Shown here one piece after another: positions 1 to 6,279 of a stretch of DNA of 15,132 bases. Made by a program: the position numbers and the translations under genes. The notes under the pieces are model-generated. The model was not told the origin of the DNA. It did not search any database and saw only the letters and a list, made by a program, of their open reading frames with translations. Within the stretch, counting starts at the first letter, position 1, and every line of letters starts with the position of its first letter. Source of the stretch: Actinomycetota bacterium (GTDB taxonomy: Bacteria; Actinomycetota; Acidimicrobiia; Acidimicrobiales; JACDEA01); contig JACDEA010000016.1 in the NCBI GenBank assembly GCA_013816725.1, positions 1-15,132 on the forward strand, read 5' to 3'.

Positions 1-1
1 G

Positions 2-1249
2 GCCACGGCCGTGGCGACGGGACGGCTCCGCGCTGCGGTCGATCGCGTGCTGGCCGATCCGGAGTTGGGGAACGGCCGCAGCGACGAGTGCCTGGTCGTC
101 TCCCGTTCCGGCGTGTCGTTGATCGATCACGACGGGGGCCGCCAGCTCACGCCGGCGTCGACGCTCAAGCTGCTGACAGGCGCCGCCGCCCTACGCAAGC
201 TCGGTCCTGACTCGCGGGTGAAAACACGCGCCGTCGGCGCCGCTGCTCCGGCCGGAGGTGTCCTCGCCGGGAACCTGTGGCTGGTGGGCGCAGGCGACCC
301 GTTGCTCGGGACGGCGGAGTACGAGGCCAGCTTCAAGGATCAACCGCGCCTGTTCACCGACCTCGGCGCGCTGGCCGACGGCGTCGTCACAGCCGGCGTA
401 CGGGCCATAGCGGGGAGCGTGGTCGGCGACGAGTCGCGGTACGACGCGCAGCGATCCGTGCCGACGTGGAAGCCGGTCTACGCGGCCGACGGCGACGTCG
501 GTCCGCTGAGCGCCCTCGCGGTGAACGACAGCTTGGTGGCGTGGAAACCCCGCCCCGTGGCGTCGGCCGCGCCGGCCACCAGCGCGGCGGCCGCATTCAG
601 CGCGCTGTTGCGGGCCCGGGGCGTCGACGTCACCGGTGACGCCACCGAAGGCCGGGCGCCTCCCGACGCGCACGTGTTGGCCGACGTGACGTCGTTGCCG
701 TTGCGCCAGATCGTCGGCGAGATGCTCGTCCACAGCGACAACGAAACCGCCGAGCTGTTGACCAAGGAACTGGGCAAGCGGTTCGCCTCGAGCGGCACCA
801 CCGAAGCCGGCGTGCGCGTCATCCGCAACACACTGGCCGAGATGGGCCTCGACGTCGGTGCGGTGGCCACCTCGGACGGGTCCGGCCTCGACCCGGGCGC
901 CCGCGTCAGTTGTGCGGTGTTGACCGCCCTGCTCACCGGCCCCGCCCGCTCCGAGTTGCTGGCCTCCGGTCTGGCCGTTGCCGGGCGCACGGGCACGATG
1001 TTTGATCGGTTCACGAACAATCCGGCCGCCGGCCGCTTGAAGGCCAAGACCGGCGCTCTGGCCGGCGTGGTCGGGCTGGCTGGCATCGTGGAGCCGGCCA
1101 CGCCCGGAACGGTGCCGCTCACGTTCGCGTTCCTGGCCAACTCGTTGCCGGCGCCCAGCGAAGCGCGGGGCAGGAGGATCCAGGAGCGCCTCGGCGCGGC
1201 GCTAGCAGTCTTTCCCGAGGGCCCCGGGGCCGACGACCTGAAGCCGTGA
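2..1249 (+). CDS. dacB: D-alanyl-D-alanine carboxypeptidase/endopeptidase (PBP4/DacB family), 5' partial
   Basis: Class C low-molecular-mass penicillin-binding protein that trims or cuts cross-linked peptidoglycan outside the membrane. Counting from the in-frame GTG at 11, the three active-site motifs are all present in family order: S50-T-L-K53 (nucleophile Ser and Lys), S242-D-N244, and K346-T-G348. The long stretch between the first two motifs fits the inserted domain of the DacB family. The frame is open to the left edge and no signal peptide is visible, so the true start and export signal almost certainly lie outside the window. The TGA overlaps the GTG of the next gene by four bases. 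The motifs make the family call firm; whether carboxypeptidase or endopeptidase activity dominates cannot be told from sequence. Confidence 0.9.
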   Translation, partial: ATAVATGRLRAAVDRVLADPELGNGRSDECLVVSRSGVSLIDHDGGRQLTPASTLKLLTGAAALRKLGPDSRVKTRAVGAAAPAGGVLAGNLWLVGAGDPLLGTAEYEASFKDQPRLFTDLGALADGVVTAGVRAIAGSVVGDESRYDAQRSVPTWKPVYAADGDVGPLSALAVNDSLVAWKPRPVASAAPATSAAAAFSALLRARGVDVTGDATEGRAPPDAHVLADVTSLPLRQIVGEMLVHSDNETAELLTKELGKRFASSGTTEAGVRVIRNTLAEMGLDVGAVATSDGSGLDPGARVSCAVLTALLTGPARSELLASGLAVAGRTGTMFDRFTNNPAAGRLKAKTGALAGVVGLAGIVEPATPGTVPLTFAFLANSLPAPSEARGRRIQERLGAALAVFPEGPGADDLKP

Positions 1250-1875
1250 CCGCCGACGCGTACCGGCTCGCCATGTTCCCGTTGGGCAGCGTGCTGTTCC
1301 CACACGCGGTCACCTCACTGCACATCTTCGAGCCCCGTTACCGGACGCTGGCCGAGCACTGCACCAAGGGCAATGGCGAGTTCGGCACCGTCCTGATCGA
1401 GCGCGGTCACGAGGTCGGCGGTGGCGACGTGCGCTTCGCGGTGGGGACCGTCGCCCGGATCGTCGAAGCGATCGAGCTGCCCGACGGCCGCTGGTTGCTC
1501 GGCGCAGTCGGTGTGCGCCGCCTTGGTGTGCGCTCGTGGTTGCCCGACGACCCCTACCCGCTCGCCATCGTCGAGGACCGGGCCGACGCCGAGCTGGCCG
1601 CCAACGCCGACGCCGTGCTCGACGACGTCGAACGGGCGGTGCGGCGGTCGTTGGCCTACAAGGCCGAACTGGGCGAGCCCGCCATCGCCGCGACGGTCGC
1701 GCTCGACGACGACCGGACGGTGCGCGCGTTCCAGCTGGCCGACATCGCGCCGCTAGGCGCGCTCGACCGGCTGACGCTGCTCGAGGTGGACGACGGGCGG
1801 CGCCGGCTCGAGCGGTTGCTGGCGCTGGTCGAGGACGAAAATCGCGTTCTCGCCGCACGTTTGTCGGAGGGGTGA
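1246..1875 (+). CDS. LON substrate-binding (N-terminal) domain protein, stand-alone
   Basis: A 209-residue protein matching only the N-terminal substrate-binding domain of Lon proteases. The signature is near the N terminus: MFPLGSVLFPH, followed by LHIFEPRYRTL. There is no AAA+ module and no Ser-Lys protease domain, so it is not a Lon protease. Such stand-alone LON/PUA-like proteins are widespread in Actinobacteria and their role is unknown; binding of unfolded polypeptide is only a guess from the domain. The GTG start at 1246 gives a GTGA overlap with the upstream gene. An internal ATG at 1273 would remove nine residues and still keep the domain. An Arg/Asp/Glu-rich helical region fills the C-terminal third. 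Confidence 0.85.
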   Translation: MTADAYRLAMFPLGSVLFPHAVTSLHIFEPRYRTLAEHCTKGNGEFGTVLIERGHEVGGGDVRFAVGTVARIVEAIELPDGRWLLGAVGVRRLGVRSWLPDDPYPLAIVEDRADAELAANADAVLDDVERAVRRSLAYKAELGEPAIAATVALDDDRTVRAFQLADIAPLGALDRLTLLEVDDGRRRLERLLALVEDENRVLAARLSEG

Positions 1876-1892
1876 CGGGTAGGGTGGCGTCC

Positions 1893-2210
1893 GTGCCTGA
1901 GCAGTCAAAGGGCGTGGGGACGCTGGTGTCGGAGTTGTGGCAGCTGATCGTCGCCTACCTCAAACAGGAAACCATCGAGCCGATCAAGAAGCTCGGTCGG
2001 TACGTCGCGTTCGGCGTGGTCGGCTCGCTCTGCTTGTCGATCGGGTTGGTGATGCTCTTGCTCGCCGGCCTGCGCGCCCTGGAAGCCGAAACGCGCATGA
2101 CCGGCAACTGGTCGTGGGCGCCCTACCTCATCACGATGGTGGGCTGCGGCGTGGTGGCGGCGCTGGCGGCTCGGGCCATCTCGGCCAACCGCAGGAAGGG
2201 ACCGGCATGA
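1893..2210 (+). CDS. Small membrane protein, phage-holin-like (actinobacterial Holin-X type)
   Basis: A 105-residue protein with an amphipathic N terminus (TLVSELWQLIVAYLKQET), a hydrophobic segment at about residues 38-60, a second at about 75-97, and a basic tail (ANRRKGPA). This layout resembles the 'putative actinobacterial Holin-X' family, whose members are normal chromosomal membrane proteins and mostly not phage lysis proteins. I chose GTG 1893: it is preceded by AGGGTGG five bases upstream, and a TANNNT-like TAGGGT (1880-1885) lies seven bases before it. GTG 1884 would add three residues. The gene overlaps the next one by ATGA. The family assignment is moderate and rests on topology and general sequence resemblance. 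Confidence 0.6.
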   Translation: MPEQSKGVGTLVSELWQLIVAYLKQETIEPIKKLGRYVAFGVVGSLCLSIGLVMLLLAGLRALEAETRMTGNWSWAPYLITMVGCGVVAALAARAISANRRKGPA

Positions 2211-2416
2211 CCGCAACGCCGCGCATCAGCCGCGACGACATCGAGGCCAAGTTCCGCGAGATCAAGGGCGACGTCGACGAGACCACCGAGCGGGCCAAGC
2301 CGATCGGTCTCGCCGTCGCCGTAGTGGCCCTCGTCGGAGCGGTCGGGTTGGCGTACCTGATCGGGCGTCGCAAGGAACGCAAGCGCCGCACTGTCGTCGA
2401 GATCAAGCGGGTCTAG
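2207..2416 (+). CDS. Small single-pass membrane protein, unknown function
   Basis: I do not recognise a named family. The 69-residue product has a charged N-terminal half rich in Asp/Glu/Lys/Arg (for example DDIEAKFREIKGDVDE, probably helical), one transmembrane segment at about residues 33-53, and a strongly basic tail (GRRKERKRRT). The tail suggests that the C terminus stays in the cytoplasm. The ATG overlaps the stop of the holin-like gene (ATGA), and the gene ends three bases before the next ATG, so it is very likely co-translated with both. The N-terminal helix plus one membrane anchor recalls small membrane proteins of the DUF3618 type, but I cannot confirm this. Confidence 0.7.
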   Translation: MTATPRISRDDIEAKFREIKGDVDETTERAKPIGLAVAVVALVGAVGLAYLIGRRKERKRRTVVEIKRV

Positions 2417-2419
2417 GCG

Positions 2420-2629
2420 ATGTTCGGCTTCGTCCGTCGGCGGGTGGTCGACGCGGCTGTGGCCAAGGGCGTGTTCGGCGAGAGCCGGTTCTGGCTGGTC
2501 GTGGCGCTGGCCATGGGCGTGCGTCTCGTCGTCCGCAGGCTGTCGGGTTCGGGTCCCGAGCTGCTCTATTCGGAAGAGCTGGGGCCCAAGGACCGCCTGC
2601 TGATCGGCCCGGCCGGGGACGGTGCGTGA
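2420..2629 (+). CDS. Small hypothetical membrane-associated protein
   Basis: I do not recognise this 69-residue product. It begins with a basic stretch (MFGFVRRRVVDAAVAKG), has a short hydrophobic segment at about residues 24-38 (FWLVVALAMGVRLVV), and ends in a soluble acidic/Gly-rich tail. ATG 2420 follows the previous stop by three bases, and the TGA overlaps the next gene's GTG by four bases. Its reality is supported by its place in an unbroken chain of coupled genes. It is the third small membrane-type protein in a row, so the three may act together, but that is inference. Confidence 0.65.
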   Translation: MFGFVRRRVVDAAVAKGVFGESRFWLVVALAMGVRLVVRRLSGSGPELLYSEELGPKDRLLIGPAGDGA

Positions 2630-2826
2630 AGGTCGTACTGCGAAATCCCCGCCGCGAGGTCGACGTCGCCGGCCCTTTGCGGGTCGAAGCACTGCTCCGC
2701 CATCTCGATCTCAACCGCGAGTCGGTGCTCGTCATCAAGGGCGACACGCTCGTGACCGGCGACGCCATGTTGGCCGACGACGACCGCGTCGAGGTGCGTC
2801 CGGTGATCTCGGGCGGCGCGGCATGA
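2626..2826 (+). CDS. ThiS/MoaD-family ubiquitin-like sulfur carrier (TtuB-like), with C-terminal GGAA
   Basis: A 66-residue beta-grasp protein. ThiS/MoaD features are the LNRESVLVIKGD strand-turn, the DDDRVEVRPV strand and a C-terminal Gly-Gly. In this family the terminal Gly is adenylated and converted to a thiocarboxylate that donates sulfur. The next gene encodes a TtuA-type tRNA thiolase, so a TtuB-like role in tRNA 2-thiolation is more likely than thiamine or molybdopterin synthesis; no thi or moa genes are in the window. The oddity is that the protein ends in ISGGAA, so two Ala follow the Gly-Gly and may need removal before activation. GTG 2626 overlaps the upstream stop, and the TGA overlaps the ttuA ATG. 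Confidence 0.82.
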   Translation: MKVVLRNPRREVDVAGPLRVEALLRHLDLNRESVLVIKGDTLVTGDAMLADDDRVEVRPVISGGAA

Positions 2827-3743
2827 GGTGCCGGTCGTGCCGCCGGCCGGGCGTCATCGACGTCCGCCGTCATAACGCCGCGTTCTGCGGCGACTGTTTC
2901 GTCCGCCACTGCCAGGAGCAGGTGCGCAAGGCCATCAGCCAGTTCGACATGATTGCGGCGGGTGACCGCGTGCTCATCGCCGTTTCCGGCGGGAAAGACA
3001 GCCTCGCGTTGTGGGACATCCTTCTCGACCTTGACTACGACGTCGATGGGCTGTACCTCGGGCTGGGCATCGGCGAGTACAGCGACGAGTCGGGCGAGTA
3101 CGCGCGTGCGTTCGCCCGGCGCCGCGGCGTCGCGCTCGTCGAGATCGACCTGCCTGACGACCTCGGGTTCGACATCCCCACCGGCGCGCGGGTAGCCCGT
3201 CGGGCGCCGTGCTCGGCCTGCGGCCTCTCGAAGCGGCACTTGTTCAACAAGGCCGCGCTCGACGGCGGCTACGCGGTCGTCGCCACCGGCCACAACCTCG
3301 ATGACGAAGCGGCGGTCCTGTTCGGCAACACGCTGCGGTGGGCTACCGACTACCTCGGCCGCCAGCTTCCGGTGTTGCCCGCCAGCGAGGGTTTCGTGCG
3401 TAAGGTCAAGCCGCTCGTGCGGCTGGGCGAGCGCGAGATGGCCGCGTACTGCGTGCTGCGTGGCATTGATTACATCGTCGAGGAATGCCCGATGGCCGCA
3501 GGCAACAAGCACCTCGCCTACAAGGAGGCTCTCAACCGGATCGAGGAGCAGAGCCCGGGAGCCAAGGCCACCTTCTACTTCGGCTTCCTCGAGCGGGCGT
3601 CGCAGTTCTTCACGCCCGAAGCCGACGCCGACAAGGCCGCGTTGCGACCGTGCGACGAGTGCGGCGCCCCGACGCCGGGCAAGAGTTCGAACGAGCAAAC
3701 CATGTGCGCGTTCTGCAAGCTCGTGCAGCGGGCGGCGACGTGA
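2823..3743 (+). CDS. ttuA: TtuA/NcsA-family tRNA 2-thiolation enzyme (PP-loop ATPase)
   Basis: A 306-residue PP-loop enzyme of the TtcA/TtuA superfamily that adenylates a tRNA uridine or ribothymidine and replaces O2 with sulfur. An N-terminal zinc finger is seen (C3, C6, C22, C25), then the PP-loop S55-GGKD-S60, then C130-S-A-C133 and C222, and a C-terminal zinc finger (C277, C280, C295, C298). As I recall, C130, C133 and C222 have exactly the numbers of the Thermus TtuA [4Fe-4S] ligands. TtuA makes s2T54 in thermophiles; archaeal and eukaryotic NcsA/Ncs6 thiolates U34, so the target position is inferred. The sulfur-carrier gene directly upstream and TrmI downstream favour the T-loop. The ATG overlaps the upstream stop (ATGA). 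Confidence 0.85.
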   Translation: MRCRSCRRPGVIDVRRHNAAFCGDCFVRHCQEQVRKAISQFDMIAAGDRVLIAVSGGKDSLALWDILLDLDYDVDGLYLGLGIGEYSDESGEYARAFARRRGVALVEIDLPDDLGFDIPTGARVARRAPCSACGLSKRHLFNKAALDGGYAVVATGHNLDDEAAVLFGNTLRWATDYLGRQLPVLPASEGFVRKVKPLVRLGEREMAAYCVLRGIDYIVEECPMAAGNKHLAYKEALNRIEEQSPGAKATFYFGFLERASQFFTPEADADKAALRPCDECGAPTPGKSSNEQTMCAFCKLVQRAAT

Positions 3744-4513
3744 GCGCGCCGCTCGGCCCCGGTGACAAGGTCCTCCTCGTCGACCGCAAGGATCGTCGGT
3801 ACCTCGTCACGTTGAGCGACGCGGGAGAGTTCCACACCCACACCGGCGTCGTGCCCCACGCCGACATCGTCGGCGCCGGCGAAGGTGGGCTGGTTCGCTC
3901 CAACTCCGGCGCCGCCTACGTCGTGTTGCGTCCGACGCTGTCGGACTTCATTTTCCGGATGCCGCGCGGCGCGCAGGTCATCTACCCCAAGGACCTCGGG
4001 GCCATCCTCCTCATGGCCGACATCTATCCGGGCGCCCACGTGCTCGAGGCCGGCGTCGGATCGGGCGCGCTTTCAGCTGCGCTACTGCGGGCCGGCGCGT
4101 CGGTCACGGGCTACGAGGTGCGCGACGACTTCGCGGCCCGAGCCCGCACCAACGTGGCCAGCTTTCTCGGTGACGAGGTCCTCGAGCGCTACCGCGTCGA
4201 AGGGCGCGACGTCTACGAGGGCATCGACGCGACCGACCTCGACCGGGTCGTGCTCGACCTGCCGGAGCCGTGGCGGGTCGTCAAGCACGCCGAGGAGGCG
4301 CTGTCGCCCGGCGGCATCTTGTTGTCCTACGTCCCGAGCGTGACGCAAGTCGCGCAGCTACGCGACACCCTCGACGCCAGCCGCTTCGCGTTGGCTGAGA
4401 CGATCGAGGTGCTGGTTCGCAGCTGGCACGTCGCCGGCCAGGCGGTTCGTCCCGACCACCGCATGGTGGCCCATACCGGGTTCCTCACCGCCGCCCGCCT
4501 CTTGCGCAGCTAA
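3740..4513 (+). CDS. trmI: tRNA (adenine-N1)-methyltransferase TrmI (m1A58)
   Basis: A 257-residue class I SAM-dependent methyltransferase that makes m1A58 in the tRNA T-loop, normally as a tetramer. The SAM-binding motif I is E103-AGVGSG-109, and the D173-LPEPW-178 motif is the adenine-binding/catalytic signature of this family. The N-terminal small beta domain (GPGDKVLLVDRKDRRYLVTL) and the segment PRGAQVIYPKDLG are also characteristic. GTG 3740 overlaps the stop of ttuA (GTGA). TrmI upstream of the proteasome ATPase is a recurring actinobacterial arrangement (Rv2118c lies near mpa in M. tuberculosis). The gene ends two bases before marP. Confidence 0.94.
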   Translation: MSAPLGPGDKVLLVDRKDRRYLVTLSDAGEFHTHTGVVPHADIVGAGEGGLVRSNSGAAYVVLRPTLSDFIFRMPRGAQVIYPKDLGAILLMADIYPGAHVLEAGVGSGALSAALLRAGASVTGYEVRDDFAARARTNVASFLGDEVLERYRVEGRDVYEGIDATDLDRVVLDLPEPWRVVKHAEEALSPGGILLSYVPSVTQVAQLRDTLDASRFALAETIEVLVRSWHVAGQAVRPDHRMVAHTGFLTAARLLRS

Positions 4514-4515
4514 CC

Positions 4516-5694
4516 GTGAACGCTCTCGACCTCGGCATCATCGTCGCCATCGTGCTGGCCGCCTTGGGCGGCTACCGACTCGGACTGCTGGCCCGCGCCG
4601 CCTCGTGGGTGGGCATGGCCATCGGCCTGTACGTCGGGTTCAACCTGCTGCCCAACGTCATCGAACTGTTCCACGAGCCGGACTCCTCCAGCCGGCTGGG
4701 CATCACGTTGATGGTCCTCATCGCCGGCGCGTTCACCGGCCAGGCCCTCGGTCTCGTCGTCGGGATGCGGGTGCACCGCTTCATCCCTCACGGCCCGCTG
4801 AAGGTTGCCGACAAGTTCGGCGGCGCGCTGTTCGCCGCGGTGGGCGTGGTTGCGGTGGTGTGGGCGCTGGTGATCCCCTCGATGCGCGATGTGAACGGGT
4901 GGCCGTCCAAGCAGGTGCGCAGTTCGGCCATCGCCCAGGCGCTGCACAACGGCGCACCACAGCCGCCCCAGACGTTCAAGGCGCTGCGGCGGTTGGTGGG
5001 CGACAACGGCTTCCCGTCGGTGTTCAACACCCTGCGCCCGACCCCCGACCCCGGCCCGGCCCCGGCGAACACCGCGCTGACCGCGGCGACGATCGCCCGG
5101 GTGACGGCCTCGACCGTGAAGGTCGAGGGCGAAGCGTGCCGGCGTATCCAAGAGGGCAGCGGCTTTGCCGCCGGGGTCGACACCGTCGTCACCAATGCCC
5201 ACGTGGTGGCCGGCGTGCGCTCGCCGCGCGTGCTGAGGCCGTCCGACGGCCGGCGACTGCCGGCGACCGTCGTGGTCTACGACGCCGATCGCGACCTCGC
5301 CGTGCTCACGGTGCGCAACCTGGGGCAGGTGCCGTTGGTGATCGGCGACGGCAAGGCCGGCGACCAAGGCGCCGTGTTCGGCCATCCCGGCGGCCAGGAC
5401 AGGGTGCAGGTGGCCCCGGCGTCGGTGAGCCAACGGGTTCGGGCGGTGGGCCGTGACCTCTACGACACGCACACCACCCGGCGCGACGTGTTCATCCTGG
5501 CCTCGGTGCTCCAGCCGGGTGACTCCGGCGGCCCGCTCGTCAACCTCAACGGCGTCGTGATGGGCGTGGCCTTCGCCATCGCGCCGGACAAGGCCGACAC
5601 CGCATACGCGCTGACCTCCAAAGAGGTGCAGGCCGCACTCGCTGCGCAGCGCGCCGGTCCGGTGCCGACGGGAAGCTGCCTCGCCTCGGCCTAG
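4516..5694 (+). CDS. marP: MarP-family periplasmic serine protease (CvpA + trypsin-like)
   Basis: A 392-residue membrane-anchored serine protease. In M. tuberculosis, MarP maintains intrabacterial pH under acid and acts on cell-wall hydrolases. The N-terminal CvpA-like part has about four hydrophobic segments (roughly residues 4-25, 28-47, 60-82 and 98-120). The protease domain follows, with the triad visible as H229 (TNAHVV), D260 (DRDLAVL) and S337 (GDSGGP). C208, at the start of the protease domain, and C388, near the C terminus, match the positions of the MarP disulfide that stabilises the active form. The GTG start lies two bases after trmI, so the two are probably co-transcribed. The extracytoplasmic location of the protease is known for the family. 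Confidence 0.9.
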   Translation: MNALDLGIIVAIVLAALGGYRLGLLARAASWVGMAIGLYVGFNLLPNVIELFHEPDSSSRLGITLMVLIAGAFTGQALGLVVGMRVHRFIPHGPLKVADKFGGALFAAVGVVAVVWALVIPSMRDVNGWPSKQVRSSAIAQALHNGAPQPPQTFKALRRLVGDNGFPSVFNTLRPTPDPGPAPANTALTAATIARVTASTVKVEGEACRRIQEGSGFAAGVDTVVTNAHVVAGVRSPRVLRPSDGRRLPATVVVYDADRDLAVLTVRNLGQVPLVIGDGKAGDQGAVFGHPGGQDRVQVAPASVSQRVRAVGRDLYDTHTTRRDVFILASVLQPGDSGGPLVNLNGVVMGVAFAIAPDKADTAYALTSKEVQAALAAQRAGPVPTGSCLASA

Positions 5695-5706
5695 AAGCCA
5701 CCGCCT

Positions 5707-5755
5707 CAGGAAAAGCAGCGCCCCAGGAAAGCAGCGCCTTAGAAAAAGCAAGGCC
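5707..5755. repeat. Three degenerate tandem units of about 16 bases
   Basis: Downstream of marP three similar units follow each other: CAGGAAAAGCAGCGCC (from 5707), CAGGAAAGCAGCGCC (from 5724) and TAGAAAAAGCAAGGCC (from 5740). The third merges into the left arm of the terminator hairpin. They encode nothing visible. They may come from local slippage duplication of the A-rich tract that supplies the U-tract of the minus-strand terminator. Confidence 0.6.
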
Positions 5756-5783
5756 CCGGGCAGGGGGGAGCCCAGGGCCTTGC
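5748..5783 (-). terminator. Rho-independent terminator of the ferredoxin gene
   Basis: The arms 5748-5761 (GCAAGGCCCCGGGC) and 5770-5783 (GCCCAGGGCCTTGC) pair at 13 of 14 positions around an 8-base loop. Read on the minus strand, the hairpin is followed by TTTTTCT (plus-strand AGAAAAA, 5741-5747), which makes a U-tract. It therefore suits termination of the minus-strand ferredoxin, whose stop lies about 50 bases before it. On the plus strand no T-run follows, so termination of marP here would rest on the stem alone. Confidence 0.8.
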
Positions 5784-5831
5784 GGGACCAATCCGGCGGA
5801 GCCGGGTTAGTCGATCTTGCGATTGTACGGG

Positions 5832-6074
5832 TCAGTCAACCTCTATGAAGATGCACTCGCCGGGGCATTCCTCGGCCGACTCGATCGTGGCGTCCTCCAT
5901 GCCAGCGGGCACCGCAGCGAGGCCCTCGGGCCCGCCGGGGTCGCTGAAAACCTTGTCGCCCTCCTTGACGTAGGCGAGGCCGTCGTCGAGCAGCGTGAAG
6001 ACGGCCGGTGCGATTTCCTCGCACAGCCCATCGCCGGTGCACAGATCCTGGTCGATCCAAACCTTCATGGCCAT
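5832..6074 (-). CDS. Single-cluster ferredoxin with CxxDxxC motif
   Basis: An 80-residue acidic ferredoxin. Cluster-ligand candidates are C12 and C18 in LCTGDGLCEEIAPAVF, and C70 followed by Pro (EECPGECIF). The middle ligand position is D15 in place of Cys, giving C-x2-D-x2-C as in the Pyrococcus furiosus ferredoxin, where the Asp binds a [4Fe-4S] cluster that readily becomes [3Fe-4S]. An extra C74 is present. It is a small electron carrier; partners such as a P450 or an oxidoreductase are not in the window. ATG 6074 has AAGG ten bases upstream; ATG 6068 is a possible alternative two residues shorter. It is divergent from arc and ends at a strong terminator, so it is a single-gene unit. Confidence 0.9.
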   Translation of the reverse strand: MAMKVWIDQDLCTGDGLCEEIAPAVFTLLDDGLAYVKEGDKVFSDPGGPEGLAAVPAGMEDATIESAEECPGECIFIEVD

Positions 6075-6111
6075 GTGTCGCGCGCCTTACCTCGTACGGG
6101 TTTCGGGAGGG

Positions 6112-6140
6112 TTGATGCCGTTGGTGACGGTAATTATCGT
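6112..6140 (+). promoter_or_regulatory. Candidate distal arc promoter, overlapping the ferredoxin promoter
   Basis: On the plus strand TTGATG (6112-6117), a 17-base spacer and TATCGT (6135-6140) form a good vegetative-type promoter pointing at arc, with a leader of about 130 bases. Its elements interleave with the minus-strand promoter. The arms CGGTA (6128-6132) and TACCG (6140-6144) make an inverted repeat across both -10 regions. Confidence 0.45.
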
Positions 6141-6156
6141 ACCGCGGTTCTGTCAA
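6127..6156 (-). promoter_or_regulatory. Candidate ferredoxin promoter
   Basis: On the minus strand TTGACA (plus 6151-6156) is followed after 18 bases by TACCGT (plus 6127-6132), which fits the actinobacterial -10 pattern TANNNT. A start near 6120 would leave a leader of about 45 bases before ATG 6074. The -35 is a perfect consensus; the spacing is one base above the optimum. Confidence 0.55.
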
Positions 6157-6250
6157 TTTCCACGGCGTCGGCGGGTGAAACTCGTCACGTGCCCGGTTTG
6201 TGCCTGCCCCGGAGTGTATCGGTGGCACCAGGTACGTGGTAGCACGAGGG

Positions 6251-6268
6251 TATGGTCGCTCGGAGAGG
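6251..6268 (+). promoter_or_regulatory. Candidate proximal arc -10 and ribosome binding site
   Basis: TATGGT (6251-6256) fits TANNNT. It is followed by GGAGAGG (6262-6268), a Shine-Dalgarno-like sequence that ends 11 bases before the GTG start at 6280. No good -35 is seen at the proper spacing, so the -10 is weak evidence. The GGAGAGG is what supports the chosen start of arc. Confidence 0.35.
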
Positions 6269-6279
6269 CTCCCTGGGAG

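Noticed and set aside
1246..1875. Lon protease
   Set aside because: Only the N-terminal LON domain is present; no ATPase or protease domain occurs here or downstream.
1893..2210. Prophage holin as a sign of an integrated phage
   Set aside because: Neighbours are housekeeping genes, no other phage gene is near, and Holin-X-type proteins are ordinary actinobacterial membrane proteins.
2823..3743. tRNA(Ile)-lysidine synthetase TilS
   Set aside because: It shares the PP-loop, but the two zinc fingers and the C130/C133/C222 set are those of TtuA/NcsA enzymes and are absent from TilS.
4510..5751. 413-codon minus-strand open frame opposite marP
   Set aside because: The His/Arg/Gly-rich composition is typical of an antisense shadow; the marP triad and cysteines are on the plus strand.
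5995..6279. N-terminal extension of arc upstream of GTG 6280
   Set aside because: The frame is open but the residues do not resemble ARC/Mpa, and it would cross the ferredoxin start and both promoters.
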